Counted from the stretch's first letter, positions 43,330-53,088 are shown. The stretch: 64,000 bases of DNA from Cronobacter muytjensii ATCC 51329 (GCF_001277195.1 NZ_CP012268.1:434001-498000), one strand, 5' to 3'. Made by a program: numbers and translations. The notes: generated from the letters alone by a model not told the origin.

Positions 43330-44319
43330 TTACGCCTCTTCGAGCGAGTAGGGCAGCGGCTCGATATGCAGCGTGTGCGCGCCGCTCTCTTCACGAACCC
43401 GGAACACGGTGTCGGCTTCCAGATCGTTGTTCATAACCACCTGCGCCAGCAGGCGTCCGTCATCCAGCTGTACTGCCGCCAGTACCGTACCGGTGCGACG
43501 CCAGTTCTCGCCCATTTGCATTTCGATATCTTCGCCGGCTTCTGGCACACGGCTGCCATGCCCCGCCAGATACCACAGCGCGCGTTTGTTGGCGCCGCGA
43601 AATTTCGCACGCGCTACCATTTCCTGGCCTGCGTAACAGCCTTTCTTAAAGCTGATGCCGCCCAGCGCCTGAATGTTGGTCGCCTGCGGAATAAACTGAT
43701 TGCTGTTTGGCGCGTCGATGACAGGGAAACCCGCTTCTACGTCCAGCGCCAGCCACTGGGCGCTGGCGTTCAGCTGCGCTTCGCCACGAAGCTTTTCCGC
43801 AAGCTGACTGGCAGTTTCCTCATTGGTCATGACAAGAAAACGTTCCTCAGGCAGACCGAGCCACAGCAGGGTGGTAGGGCCGACAGTCACGCGTTGGTTT
43901 TGCTCATCCGGCAGCGAGGCGAAATGGTTCGCCAGCGCCGCGCGCGCCTGAAAACCAGCCACGCCCAGCAGCACCGATTCATCGTCCGGCGCGAGGGTCA
44001 CCTTTGAGAAAACCGCATATTTTTTCATTTCCGCGAGCTGCGCGTCGCGCACGCTGCGTCGTTCGATCCAGGCGAAACCGTCACCGTTGCGGAACAGACG
44101 CAGATTGCTCCACATTTTGCCCTTCGCATCGCAGTGCGCCACCAGCAGATGCTGGTTATCGCCAAGCTGGGTAACGTCCGCCGTCACCTGGCCCTGAAGA
44201 TACTTTTCGCTGTCCGGGCCCGTGATTGTCGCCAGCGCCCAGTCTTCCAGCGAGATGAGCGTCAGCGGCAGGCGCGCACTGGCGGCTGGCTGACGGGGAG
44301 GAAATGGAGTAAATGCCAT
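43330..44319 (-). CDS. ygfZ: Folate-binding Fe-S cluster repair protein YgfZ
   Basis: YgfZ helps assemble or repair certain Fe-S enzymes, such as the tRNA methylthiolase MiaB, using tetrahydrofolate. The 329-residue protein is a GcvT-like fold carrying the defining motif KGCYAGQE with its essential cysteine, followed by MVARAKFRG. It is divergent from sdhE, as in E. coli. Confidence 0.96.
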   Translation of the reverse strand: MAFTPFPPRQPAASARLPLTLISLEDWALATITGPDSEKYLQGQVTADVTQLGDNQHLLVAHCDAKGKMWSNLRLFRNGDGFAWIERRSVRDAQLAEMKKYAVFSKVTLAPDDESVLLGVAGFQARAALANHFASLPDEQNQRVTVGPTTLLWLGLPEERFLVMTNEETASQLAEKLRGEAQLNASAQWLALDVEAGFPVIDAPNSNQFIPQATNIQALGGISFKKGCYAGQEMVARAKFRGANKRALWYLAGHGSRVPEAGEDIEMQMGENWRRTGTVLAAVQLDDGRLLAQVVMNNDLEADTVFRVREESGAHTLHIEPLPYSLEEA

Positions 44320-44595
44320 AAATAGATTCCCAATGTGCTATCGCAATAATGGTCCACGCGAGTGGAGAGATAGCTTCATATTGTTAAAGAGCCGACGGAG
44401 TTTGCAAGCCTTTTAGCATCCCCTTTTGTGCCGTTAACGCGTTCCTCGAGATAACTCGCAGGGAAAAATGTCGGTTGCACCCAAAAAGTTATATTCAGGA
44501 TAACGCCTCGCAAATACTCATATAGGACTGAATGATGTGTGCAAAACGGGTTACACTAACCGCCGTCATTCAATAGCGGTTAGCAGGTAAGAGAC

Positions 44596-44862
44596 ATGGA
44601 TATTAACAATAAAGCCCGTATTCACTGGGCATGTCGCAGAGGTATGCGTGAGCTGGATATTTCCATCATGCCTTTCTTTGAGCACGACTATGACGCTCTG
44701 AGCGAAGAAGACAAACGCGTCTTTGTCCGCCTGCTGGAGTGTGACGACCCTGATTTATTCAACTGGCTGATGAACCACGGCAAACCTGCCGATGCGGAAC
44801 TGGCGCGGATGGTGCAATTGATCCAGCAACGGAATCAGGAACGTGGTCCTGTGGCACTCTGA
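44596..44862 (+). CDS. sdhE: Succinate dehydrogenase flavinylation factor SdhE
   Basis: SdhE (YgfY, CptB) promotes covalent attachment of FAD to SdhA and FrdA. The 88-residue protein has the key motif RGMRE (about 15-19) in CRRGMRELDI and the conserved helix LSEEDKRVFVRLLECDDPDLFNWL. The 3' end overlaps ygfX by 20 bases, so they are cotranscribed. The 276-bp divergent region to ygfZ holds the promoters. Confidence 0.97.
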   Translation: MDINNKARIHWACRRGMRELDISIMPFFEHDYDALSEEDKRVFVRLLECDDPDLFNWLMNHGKPADAELARMVQLIQQRNQERGPVAL

Positions 44863-45259
44863 TCTTCGCGTCTCATGGCGCTCTCAGTGGGTGTCGCTGC
44901 TGCTGCATGGCGCTGTGGCCGTTATTATTTTGTTGCTTCCTTGGCCGCTGCGGTATCTGCCCGTCTGGATGTTGCTGCTGTCGCTGGTGGTGTTTGACTG
45001 CGTTCGCAGTCAGCGACGTATCAACGCTTTTCAGGGGGAGGTCAGCCTCACGGCGGACTATCAGCTACGCTGGCAGGGCATCGACTGGGAGATTTGCGCC
45101 ACGCCCTGGATGTTACGCAGCGGCATGATGATGCGCCTGCGCCATCCCAAAACGACGCGCAGCCACCATGTGTGGCTGGCATCGGACAGCATGACGCCGG
45201 CAGAGTGGCGGGATTTGCGTCGACTGTTACTGCAACAGCCGGTGCGGGGTAGCCGTTGA
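44843..45259 (+). CDS. ygfX: Inner-membrane protein YgfX (CptA)
   Basis: The 138-residue protein begins at a GTG inside sdhE (overlap 20 bases). It has two membrane helices near the N-terminus (about 17-55), then a cytoplasmic part ending WRDLRRLLLQQPV. E. coli YgfX was described as the toxin partner of YgfY, affecting FtsZ and MreB, and also as functionally linked to SdhE; the toxin role is disputed. Confidence 0.93.
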   Translation: MVLWHSDLRVSWRSQWVSLLLHGAVAVIILLLPWPLRYLPVWMLLLSLVVFDCVRSQRRINAFQGEVSLTADYQLRWQGIDWEICATPWMLRSGMMMRLRHPKTTRSHHVWLASDSMTPAEWRDLRRLLLQQPVRGSR

Positions 45260-45290
45260 CGCCGCCAGTGACACTCAGCACCAATGATAC

Positions 45291-45812
45291 TCAGGAGAAG
45301 TGCGCCGCCATTTCGCCGAGGATCTGCTCGCACCAGCTTTCGATACGACTATCGCTCAGGTCGTACTGATTGGTTTCATCCAGCGCAAGACCGACAAACA
45401 GCTGACCATCCGCGATGACGGGTTTAGGACTGGTGAACTCATAGCCTTCAGTGGGCCAGTAGCCGACGAACTTTACGCCCTTCGGGCTAAGCTTGTCATG
45501 AAGCATGCCGAGCGCGTCAAGGAACCACTCGCCGTAGCCCAACTGATCGCCCATGCCATAGAGCGCCGCGATTTTTCCGTCGAGGTTTAATGCGTCCAGC
45601 TGATCCCATATGGCTTCCCAGTCTTCCTGGAGTTCGCCGAAATCCCAGGTAGGAATGCCGAGGATCAGCACATCATACTGTTCCATGAGCGTTGGCGAAT
45701 CGTCTTTAAGGTTGTGCAGCGTGACCAGTTCAGGACCAATAATATCGCGGATTTTTTCAGCCGCCATTTCGGTGTAACAGGTGCTGGAACCATAAAAAAG
45801 ACCAATGTTCAT
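45291..45812 (-). CDS. fldB: Flavodoxin 2
   Basis: The 173-residue protein is a long-chain flavodoxin with the FMN phosphate loop FYGSSTCYTEMAAEKI (6-21) and the ring-binding segments IPTWDFGELQEDW and YGMGDQLGYGEWFLDALG. FldB is an oxidative-stress-inducible (SoxRS) electron carrier in E. coli. It is divergent from xerD. Confidence 0.96.
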   Translation of the reverse strand: MNIGLFYGSSTCYTEMAAEKIRDIIGPELVTLHNLKDDSPTLMEQYDVLILGIPTWDFGELQEDWEAIWDQLDALNLDGKIAALYGMGDQLGYGEWFLDALGMLHDKLSPKGVKFVGYWPTEGYEFTSPKPVIADGQLFVGLALDETNQYDLSDSRIESWCEQILGEMAAHFS

Positions 45813-45913
45813 AGCGATAACGTCTCATTTCCTATTCTGCAGAAGCGCCAGTGTATCAGATCCCGCCTCCTGTCAGGCATAATGCAGCGACGAGGAGCGT
45901 AAGTGAGGTGGCA

Positions 45914-46810
45914 ATGGAACAGGATTTAGCCCGTATCGAACAATTTCTCGATGCGCTCTGGCTGGAGCGCAACCTGGCCGAGAACAGCCTGAACGCGTAC
46001 CGGCGGGATCTCAAAATGGTGGTCGAGTGGTTGCACCACCGCGGACTCAGTCTCCCGACCGCGCAGAGCGGCGATCTCCAGACGCTGCTGGCGGAGCGCG
46101 TTGAGGGCGGATACAAAGCGACCAGCACTGCCCGTATGCTAAGCGCCGTGCGGCGCTTGTTTCAGCATCTGTACCGTGAAAAAATTCGCGATGATGACCC
46201 CAGCGCGTTGCTGGCGTCACCCAAGCTGCCGCAGCGCCTGCCGAAGGATTTAAGTGAAGCGCAGGTGGAGCGTCTGCTGCAGGCGCCGACGGTCGATCAA
46301 CCCATTGAACTGCGTGATAAAGCGATGCTGGAAGTGTTGTACGCCACCGGGCTTCGCGTCTCTGAGCTGGTCGGATTAACCATGAGCGATGTCAGCCTGC
46401 GACAGGGCGTCGTACGCGTTATCGGTAAAGGCAACAAAGAGCGGCTGGTGCCGCTTGGCGAAGAGGCCATCTACTGGCTGGAGCACTATCTCACGCATGG
46501 CCGTCCGTGGTTGCTTAACGGGCAGTCGCTGGATGTTCTCTTTCCGAGCAATCGCGCTCAGCAGATGACACGACAGACCTTCTGGCATCGTATCAAACAT
46601 TATGCTCAACTGGCGGGCATCGATAGTGAAAAGCTTTCGCCGCACGTTTTACGTCATGCGTTCGCCACGCATCTGTTAAATCATGGCGCCGATTTGCGCG
46701 TGGTTCAGATGCTGCTGGGACACAGCGATCTTTCCACCACGCAAATCTACACGCATGTGGCGACGGAACGATTGCGGCAACTTCATCAACAGCACCACCC
46801 CAGAGCGTGA
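45914..46810 (+). CDS. xerD: Site-specific tyrosine recombinase XerD
   Basis: XerD with XerC resolves chromosome dimers at dif under FtsK control. The 298 residues equal the E. coli protein, and all catalytic residues are in place: R148, K172, H244, R247, H270 and the nucleophile Y279. The N-terminal SAM-like core-binding domain covers about 1-100. It heads xerD-dsbC-recJ-prfB-lysS. This is the housekeeping recombinase, not a phage integrase. Confidence 0.98.
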   Translation: MEQDLARIEQFLDALWLERNLAENSLNAYRRDLKMVVEWLHHRGLSLPTAQSGDLQTLLAERVEGGYKATSTARMLSAVRRLFQHLYREKIRDDDPSALLASPKLPQRLPKDLSEAQVERLLQAPTVDQPIELRDKAMLEVLYATGLRVSELVGLTMSDVSLRQGVVRVIGKGNKERLVPLGEEAIYWLEHYLTHGRPWLLNGQSLDVLFPSNRAQQMTRQTFWHRIKHYAQLAGIDSEKLSPHVLRHAFATHLLNHGADLRVVQMLLGHSDLSTTQIYTHVATERLRQLHQQHHPRA

Positions 46811-46832
46811 GTGCCGAATTTAAGGACTCGTT

Positions 46833-47552
46833 ATGAAAAAATCTATTGCGCTGCTCTCCGTTACGCTGGCGGCATTCTCAGGCTTTGCCCAGGCGGATGA
46901 TGCAGCCATCAAGCAGTCGCTGGCCAAACTGGGTGTAGCGAACGCTGAAATTCAGCCCGCCCCGCTGGCTGGCATGAAAACCGTGCTAACCGAAAGCGGT
47001 GTTATCTATGTGACCGAGGACGGCAAGCACATTATTCAGGGCCCGCTGTATGACGTCAGTGGCGGCCAGCCGGTCAACGTGACCAACCAGATGCTGATGA
47101 CCAAACTCAACGCGCTCGAAAAAGAGATGATTATCTACAAAGCGCCGCAAGAGAAACATGTCATCACCGTCTTCACCGATATCACCTGCGGCTATTGCCA
47201 CAAGCTGCATGAAGAGATGAAAGACTACAACGCGCTCGGCATTACGGTGCGCTACCTGGCCTTCCCGCGTCAGGGGCCGCGCAGCGAACCAGCTAAAGAC
47301 ATGCAGGCTATCTGGTGCGCGAAAGACCGCAACAAGGCCTTCGATAACGCGATGGGCGGCGGCAAAGTCGCGGCGGCCAGCTGCAATATCGACACTGCGA
47401 AGCATTATGAGCTCGGCGTGCAGTTTGGCGTACAGGGTACGCCTGCGATTGTGCTGAGCAACGGCGCGATGGTGCCGGGATATCAGGGGCCAAAAGAGAT
47501 GAAAGCGTTCCTGGATGAGCATCAGAAACAGCTTTCGGCGAGCGGGCAGTAA
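46833..47552 (+). CDS. dsbC: Thiol:disulfide interchange protein DsbC
   Basis: DsbC is the periplasmic disulfide isomerase, kept reduced by DsbD. The 239-residue precursor has a signal peptide ending AQA-DD near residue 21, an N-terminal dimerisation domain and a thioredoxin domain with the active site CGYC (119-122). A second structural cysteine pair appears later (WCAKDR and AAASC). It lies between xerD and recJ. Confidence 0.97.
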   Translation: MKKSIALLSVTLAAFSGFAQADDAAIKQSLAKLGVANAEIQPAPLAGMKTVLTESGVIYVTEDGKHIIQGPLYDVSGGQPVNVTNQMLMTKLNALEKEMIIYKAPQEKHVITVFTDITCGYCHKLHEEMKDYNALGITVRYLAFPRQGPRSEPAKDMQAIWCAKDRNKAFDNAMGGGKVAAASCNIDTAKHYELGVQFGVQGTPAIVLSNGAMVPGYQGPKEMKAFLDEHQKQLSASGQ

Positions 47553-47555
47553 CGA

Positions 47556-49289
47556 GTGAGCAAACAGACGCAACTTCGCAGGCGTTCGCCGGATGAAGCC
47601 ATTTCCTTGCCCGAAAATTTACCGCCGCTGCTGCGCAGGCTCTATGCCAGCCGCGGAGTACGCAGCGCGCAGGAACTGGAGCGCAGCGTAAAAGGCATGC
47701 TGCCCTGGCAGCAATTGTGCGGTATTGAACAGGCGGTCGCGATGCTGCACAACGCGCTGCGTGAAGGGCTGCGCATTATCGTTGTGGGCGATTTCGATGC
47801 CGACGGCGCCACCAGTACGGCGTTAAGCGTGCTGGCGCTGCGCGCGCTCGGCGGCAGCAATGTGGCGTATCTGGTGCCTAACCGGTTCGATGATGGCTAC
47901 GGTCTTAGCCCGGAGGTTGTCGATCAGGCCCACGCGCGCGGCGCGCAGATGATCCTCACCGTCGATAACGGCATCTCATCGCATGCGGGCGTTGCGCGCG
48001 CGCATGAGCTGGGCATTCCGGTGCTGGTCACCGATCACCACTTACCGGGCGATACGCTCCCGGCGGCGGGCGCTATTATCAACCCGAACCTCGCGGAGTG
48101 TACCTTTCCGTCGAAATCGCTTGCGGGCGTCGGCGTCGCGTTTTATCTGATGCTGGCCCTGCGCGCGCATCTGCGAAGCGTCGGCTGGTTTACGGAAAAA
48201 GGCATTTCCGAGCCAAATCTTGCGGAGTTCCTCGACCTGGTGTCGCTTGGCACCGTAGCGGACGTGGTGCCGCTTGATGCCAATAACCGTATCCTTATCT
48301 GGCAAGGGCTGAGCCGCATCCGCGCCGGAAAATGTCGCCCGGGGATCCGCGCGCTGCTGGAGATAGCCAACCGCGAGGCGCACCGCCTGACGGCAAGCGA
48401 TCTCGGCTTTGCGCTTGGCCCGCGTCTCAACGCGGCAGGGCGGCTGGATGATATGTCCGTCGGCGTGGCGCTCCTGCTGTGCGATAACATTGGCGAAGCC
48501 CGGATGCTGGCGAACGAACTCGACGCGCTGAACCAGACCCGTAAAGAGATTGAGCAGGGGATGCAGGCGGAGGCGCTGACGCTGTGTCAGCAACTGGAGC
48601 GCAGCGGCGAAGCGTTGCCGAGCGGGATCGCGATTTTCCATCCCGAATGGCATCAGGGCGTGGTCGGTATTCTCGCCTCGCGCATCAAAGAGCGTTTCCA
48701 TCGTCCGGTTATCGCCTTTGCGCCAGCAGGCGACGGGCTACTGAAAGGTTCAGGCCGCTCCGTTCAGGGGCTGCATATGCGCGACGCGCTTGAGCGTCTC
48801 GACACGCTCTACCCCGGCATGATGCTAAAATTTGGCGGACATGCGATGGCGGCGGGGTTGTCGCTTGAAGAGGCTCGCTTCCCGGAGTTTCAACAGCGTT
48901 TCGCTGAGCTGGTTAACGAGTGGCTAGACCCGGCGATGCTGCAGGGCGAAATCTGGTCCGATGGCGCGCTCGCCCCGCAGGAGATGACGCTGGAAGTGGC
49001 GGAAATGCTGCGCGACGCAGGGCCGTGGGGACAGATGTTCCCGGAGCCGCTGTTTGACGGACGTTTTCGTATTCTTCAGCAGCGTCTGGTGGGCGAACGC
49101 CACCTGAAACTGATGCTGGAGCCGGTCGGCGGCGGGCCGCTGCTGGATGGCATCGCGTTTAACGTCGACACCACCTGCTGGCCCGATCCAGGCGTGCGCG
49201 AAGTGGAACTCGCCTATAAGCTTGACGTTAACGAGTTTCGCGGCAATCGCAGCCTGCAACTCATTATCGACCATCTCTGGCCTGTTTAG
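47556..49289 (+). CDS. recJ: Single-stranded DNA exonuclease RecJ
   Basis: RecJ degrades ssDNA 5' to 3' in RecF-pathway recombination and mismatch and base-excision repair. The 577-residue protein starts at GTG, three bases after the dsbC stop. DHH-family motifs are DFDADG (79-84), VDNG, TDHH and GTVADVVPL, which bind Mn2+; the DHHA1 part has GSGRSVQG and FGGHAMAAG. Low translation from GTG is usual for recJ. Confidence 0.97.
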   Translation: MSKQTQLRRRSPDEAISLPENLPPLLRRLYASRGVRSAQELERSVKGMLPWQQLCGIEQAVAMLHNALREGLRIIVVGDFDADGATSTALSVLALRALGGSNVAYLVPNRFDDGYGLSPEVVDQAHARGAQMILTVDNGISSHAGVARAHELGIPVLVTDHHLPGDTLPAAGAIINPNLAECTFPSKSLAGVGVAFYLMLALRAHLRSVGWFTEKGISEPNLAEFLDLVSLGTVADVVPLDANNRILIWQGLSRIRAGKCRPGIRALLEIANREAHRLTASDLGFALGPRLNAAGRLDDMSVGVALLLCDNIGEARMLANELDALNQTRKEIEQGMQAEALTLCQQLERSGEALPSGIAIFHPEWHQGVVGILASRIKERFHRPVIAFAPAGDGLLKGSGRSVQGLHMRDALERLDTLYPGMMLKFGGHAMAAGLSLEEARFPEFQQRFAELVNEWLDPAMLQGEIWSDGALAPQEMTLEVAEMLRDAGPWGQMFPEPLFDGRFRILQQRLVGERHLKLMLEPVGGGPLLDGIAFNVDTTCWPDPGVREVELAYKLDVNEFRGNRSLQLIIDHLWPV

Positions 49290-49385
49290 CGCCAGGATGA
49301 ACTATAAAAGGCGGCGTAAATCCGGTAAACTTTCCGTTTTACGACCGCATTTTGCCCATCTTCATCACTAAAAGATTCTACAGCC

Positions 49386-50484
49386 ATGTTTGAAATTAAC
49401 CCGGTAAAGAACCGCATTCAGGACCTCACGGAGCGCTCAGACGTTCTTAGGGGGTATCTTTGACTACGATGCCAGGAAAGAGCGTCTTGAAGAAGTAAAC
49501 GCCGAGCTGGAACAGCCGGACGTCTGGAACGAGCCCGAACGCGCGCAGGCGCTGGGTAAAGAGCGTTCTTCCCTTGAAGCTATCGTCGACACGCTGGACC
49601 AGATGTCCCAGGGCCTCGAGGACGTTGCGGGCCTGCTTGAGCTTGCCGTCGAAGCGGACGATGAAGAAACCTTCAACGAAGCGGTAGTCGAGCTGGATCA
49701 GCTTGAAGCCAAACTCGCGCAGCTTGAATTCCGCCGCATGTTCTCCGGTGAATATGACAACGCCGACTGCTATCTGGATATCCAGGCGGGCTCCGGCGGC
49801 ACCGAGGCGCAGGACTGGGCCAGCATGCTGCTGCGTATGTATCTGCGCTGGGCCGAAGCGCGCGGTTTCAAAACCGAAATCATCGAAGAGTCCGAAGGCG
49901 AAGTGGCTGGCCTGAAATCCGCCACTATTAAAATCTCTGGCGATTACGCTTACGGCTGGCTGCGCACGGAAACCGGCGTACACCGTCTGGTGCGTAAGAG
50001 CCCGTTCGACTCCGGCGGTCGTCGCCACACCTCTTTCAGCTCTGCTTTCGTATACCCGGAAGTGGAAGATGATATTGATATCGAAATCAACCCGGCGGAT
50101 CTGCGTATTGACGTTTATCGCGCGTCGGGCGCGGGCGGTCAGCACGTTAACCGTACGGAATCCGCAGTGCGTATTACCCACATTCCGACCGGTACGGTGA
50201 CGCAGTGCCAGAATGACCGTTCTCAGCACAAGAACAAAGACCAGGCCATGAAGCAGATGAAGGCGAAGCTGTACGAGCTGGAAATGCAGAAGAAAAATGC
50301 TGAGAAGCAGGCCATGGAAGATAACAAGTCCGATATCGGCTGGGGCAGCCAGATCCGCTCCTACGTGCTGGACGATTCCCGTATCAAAGATCTGCGCACC
50401 GGCGTTGAGACCCGCAATACCCAGGCGGTGCTGGATGGCGATCTGGATAAATTCATCGAAGCAAGTCTGAAAGCAGGGTTATGA
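49386..50484 (+). CDS. prfB: Peptide chain release factor 2 (programmed +1 frameshift)
   Basis: RF2 releases peptides at UGA and UAA. The gene starts at ATG 49386; codon 26 is an in-frame TGA (49461-49463), and a +1 shift at CTT-T is needed to read on to 50484, giving 365 residues like E. coli RF2. The coding path is 49386-49460 joined to 49462-50484. The stop-reading SPF tripeptide is in KSPFDSGGRRH and the GGQ catalytic motif is in SGAGGQHVNRTES. It sits between recJ and lysS, 9 bases before lysS. Confidence 0.98.
49449..49463 (+). promoter_or_regulatory. prfB autoregulatory frameshift site
   Basis: The stretch AGGGGGTATCTTTGAC has the internal Shine-Dalgarno AGGGGG three bases before the slippery CTT and TGA. 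When RF2 is scarce the slow UGA lets the ribosome shift +1, producing RF2; this autocontrol is well established for the family. Confidence 0.97.
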
Positions 50485-50493
50485 GGAACCAAC

Positions 50494-52011
50494 ATGTCTG
50501 AACAACAAGCACAAGGCGCAGAAGCGGCGGTCGATCTTAATAACGAACTGAAAACACGCCGCGAGAAGCTGGCTGCGCTTCGCGAAAACGGCGTCGCGTT
50601 TCCAAACGATTTTCGTCGCGACCATACCTCAGACCAACTGCACGCTGACTTCGATAGCAAAGAAAACGAAGAGCTGGAAGCGCTGAACATCGAGGTCTGC
50701 GTGGCAGGCCGCATGATGACCCGCCGTATTATGGGTAAAGCGTCTTTCGTGACGCTGCAGGACGTTGGCGGCCGCATTCAGCTGTATGTGGCGCGCGACG
50801 ATCTGCCGGAAGGCGTTTACAACGAGCAGTTCAAAAAATGGGATCTCGGCGATATCCTGGGCGCACGCGGCAAGCTGTTTAAAACCAAAACCGGCGAGCT
50901 GTCCATTCACTGCACCGAGCTGCGTCTGCTGACCAAAGCGCTGCGCCCGCTGCCGGATAAATTCCACGGCCTGCAGGATCAGGAAGCGCGTTACCGTCAG
51001 CGTTATCTCGATCTCATCGCCAATGATGAATCCCGCAACACTTTCAAAGTGCGCTCGCAGATCCTGGCAGGCATTCGTCAGTTCATGGTTGGCCGCGGCT
51101 TTATGGAAGTCGAAACCCCGATGATGCAGGTGATCCCGGGCGGCGCGTCAGCGCGTCCGTTTGTGACGCACCACAACGCGCTGGATCTCGACATGTATCT
51201 GCGTATCGCGCCTGAACTGTACCTCAAGCGTCTGGTGGTCGGCGGCTTCGAGCGCGTGTTTGAAATCAACCGCAACTTCCGTAACGAAGGCATTTCCGTG
51301 CGCCACAACCCTGAGTTCACCATGATGGAACTCTATATGGCGTACGCGGATTACAAAGATCTGATTGAGCTGACCGAGTCGCTGTTCCGCACCCTGGCGC
51401 AGGATATTCTGGGCACCACGCAGGTGCCTTACGGCGAAGAGACGTTTGATTTCGGCAAGCCGTTTGAAAAGCTGACCATGCGCGAAGCCATCAAAAAATA
51501 TCGTCCTGAAACCGACATGGCGGATCTGGATGATTTTGAGAAAGCGAAAGGCATCGCTCAGTCGATCGGCATTAAAGTCGAGAAGAGCTGGGGGCTTGGC
51601 CGTCTCGTGACCGAGATCTTCGAAGAGGTTGCCGAGGCGCACCTGATTCAGCCGACCTTTATCACTGAATATCCGGCAGAAGTTTCTCCGCTGGCGCGTC
51701 GTAATGACGTTAACCCGGAAATCACTGACCGCTTTGAATTCTTCATCGGCGGACGTGAAATCGGTAACGGCTTTAGCGAGCTGAACGACGCGGAAGATCA
51801 GGCGCAGCGCTTCCAGGATCAGGTTGCCGCGAAAGATGCGGGTGACGACGAAGCGATGTTCTATGATGAAGATTACGTCACCGCCCTTGAGCACGGCCTG
51901 CCGCCAACCGCGGGTCTCGGCATCGGGATCGACCGTATGGTGATGCTGTTTACCAACAGCCACACCATTCGCGACGTGATCCTCTTCCCGGCCATGCGTC
52001 CGGTGAAATAA
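50494..52011 (+). CDS. lysS: Lysyl-tRNA synthetase, class II
   Basis: LysS charges tRNA-Lys. The 505-residue protein has an N-terminal OB-fold anticodon domain (about 60-150) and the class II core: motif 1 around RGFMEVETPMM, motif 2 FEINRNFRNEGISVRHNPEF, motif 3 GLGIGIDRMVM. It starts 9 bases after prfB and is cotranscribed with it. A terminator follows. Confidence 0.98.
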   Translation: MSEQQAQGAEAAVDLNNELKTRREKLAALRENGVAFPNDFRRDHTSDQLHADFDSKENEELEALNIEVCVAGRMMTRRIMGKASFVTLQDVGGRIQLYVARDDLPEGVYNEQFKKWDLGDILGARGKLFKTKTGELSIHCTELRLLTKALRPLPDKFHGLQDQEARYRQRYLDLIANDESRNTFKVRSQILAGIRQFMVGRGFMEVETPMMQVIPGGASARPFVTHHNALDLDMYLRIAPELYLKRLVVGGFERVFEINRNFRNEGISVRHNPEFTMMELYMAYADYKDLIELTESLFRTLAQDILGTTQVPYGEETFDFGKPFEKLTMREAIKKYRPETDMADLDDFEKAKGIAQSIGIKVEKSWGLGRLVTEIFEEVAEAHLIQPTFITEYPAEVSPLARRNDVNPEITDRFEFFIGGREIGNGFSELNDAEDQAQRFQDQVAAKDAGDDEAMFYDEDYVTALEHGLPPTAGLGIGIDRMVMLFTNSHTIRDVILFPAMRPVK

Positions 52012-52028
52012 GCCGTCACGCTTGCCGC

Positions 52029-52064
52029 AAAGCCGCGCGTTCCGCAGGGAGCGCGCGGCTTTTT
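52029..52064 (+). terminator. Rho-independent terminator of lysS
   Basis: AAAGCCGCGCG pairs with CGCGCGGCTTT across a 12-base loop, then TT, closing the xerD-lysS block. Confidence 0.9.
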
Positions 52065-52155
52065 CATTTCTGCCAGGCCGCCGGGTTTGGGTCAACGAAA
52101 CGGAGCTGCTAAGATAAGCGCCGTCAAAAGTTATCGTCTGTCATGAGGAGCTGTT

Positions 52156-52905
52156 TTGAGCACGGAGTGGTCGTCCGCCTTACTGAAAAAGAAAGCGATT
52201 TGCCTTATGGTTTGCCTGTTTCTCGCCGCCTGCTCCAGCAATAAGTCAGGCGTTTCGGACGCAACCAGGGGAACTTACAGCGGCTCGACCTATACGGTTA
52301 AGCGCGGCGACACGCTTTACCGCATCTCCAGGATGACCGGCAGCAGCGTTGGCGAGCTGGCTCGCCTGAACGGCATCTCTCCTCCCTACACCATTGAAGT
52401 GGGCCAGCGTCTGAAGGTGAAAGGCGCGTCGGCGTCCGGTAAGAGTACGACTCGCACCGCCTCGCGTTCCACCCCGGCAAAAACGCTACCGAAAGTGGCT
52501 CCGCCGCCAGCCGGGCAGCGCTGCTGGCGCTGGCCGACATCAGGGAAAGTGGTGATGGGCTATTCCGACAGCGATGGCGGCAACAAAGGTATCGATATCG
52601 CCGGAAGTCGCGGACAGCCGATTTACGCTTCGGCGGCGGGAAGGGTTGTTTATGTTGGTAACCAACTGCGCGGTTACGGCAATCTCATCATGATTAAACA
52701 TAATGAAGAATACATCACCGCCTACGCGCATAACGACACCATGCTGGTAAACAATGGTCAGCAGGTGAAAGCCGGACAGAAAATCGCAACGATGGGCAGT
52801 ACTGGTGCGGATTCTGTGCGTTTGCACTTCCAGCTGCGCTATCGCGCGACAGCGATTGATCCGCTGCGCTATCTGCCGCCGCAGGGCAAATCACCGTCCT
52901 GTTAA
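52156..52905 (+). CDS. actS: Amidase activator ActS (YgeR), LysM/LytM lipoprotein
   Basis: The start is TTG at 52156, five bases after GAGGAG. The 249-residue product has a lipoprotein signal with lipobox LAAC (C26), a LysM peptidoglycan-binding domain (about 46-90, YTVKRGDTLYRISR) and a LytM/M23 domain (about 128-245). In active M23 enzymes the first zinc motif is H-x(n)-D; here it reads KGIDIAG, so the first His is replaced by K144, while AYAHND and LHFQ remain. This fits a catalytically dead activator of periplasmic amidases, as known for E. coli YgeR. Confidence 0.94.
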   Translation: MSTEWSSALLKKKAICLMVCLFLAACSSNKSGVSDATRGTYSGSTYTVKRGDTLYRISRMTGSSVGELARLNGISPPYTIEVGQRLKVKGASASGKSTTRTASRSTPAKTLPKVAPPPAGQRCWRWPTSGKVVMGYSDSDGGNKGIDIAGSRGQPIYASAAGRVVYVGNQLRGYGNLIMIKHNEEYITAYAHNDTMLVNNGQQVKAGQKIATMGSTGADSVRLHFQLRYRATAIDPLRYLPPQGKSPSC

Positions 52906-52969
52906 TACGGTTTCGCCCGCCAGTGCGCGGGCGGTTGCTTATAAATCCGTCAGTTAGCGTGCCAGGGGC

Positions 52970-52997
52970 TTGTCACCTGTAGCCCAGAGCCTATAAT
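52970..52997 (+). promoter_or_regulatory. Sigma-70 promoter of glyU
   Basis: TTGTCA (52970-52975), a 16-base spacer and TATAAT (52992-52997), followed by a discriminator leading to the tRNA at 53015, form a strong stable-RNA promoter. Confidence 0.85.
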
Positions 52998-53014
52998 GCT
53001 TAACGCACCTCTTC

Positions 53015-53088
53015 GCGGGCGTAGTTCAATGGTAGAACGAGAGCTTCCCAAGCTCTATACGAGGGTTCGATTCCCTTCGCCCGCTCCA
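53015..53088 (+). tRNA. glyU: tRNA-Gly, anticodon CCC
   Basis: The 74-nt sequence folds as a cloverleaf: acceptor GCGGGCG/CGCCCGC, D arm with AGTTCAATGGTAGAAC, anticodon stem AGAGC/GCTCT enclosing TTCCCAA (anticodon CCC), T arm GAGGGTTCGATTCCCTT, discriminator T and encoded CCA. It reads GGG glycine codons. Its location downstream of actS is the same as E. coli glyU. Confidence 0.97.

Noticed and set aside
45914..46810. Integrase marking a mobile element
   Set aside because: The product is the housekeeping XerD with E. coli length, catalytic residues and neighbours.
49386..49463. prfB as a pseudogene because of the in-frame TGA
   Set aside because: The TGA at codon 26 with AGGGGG and CTT-T is the conserved programmed frameshift, not a mutation.
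53015..53088. tRNA-Gly as a phage or island attachment site
   Set aside because: No integrase follows and I found no second copy of the tRNA 3' end downstream within the window.
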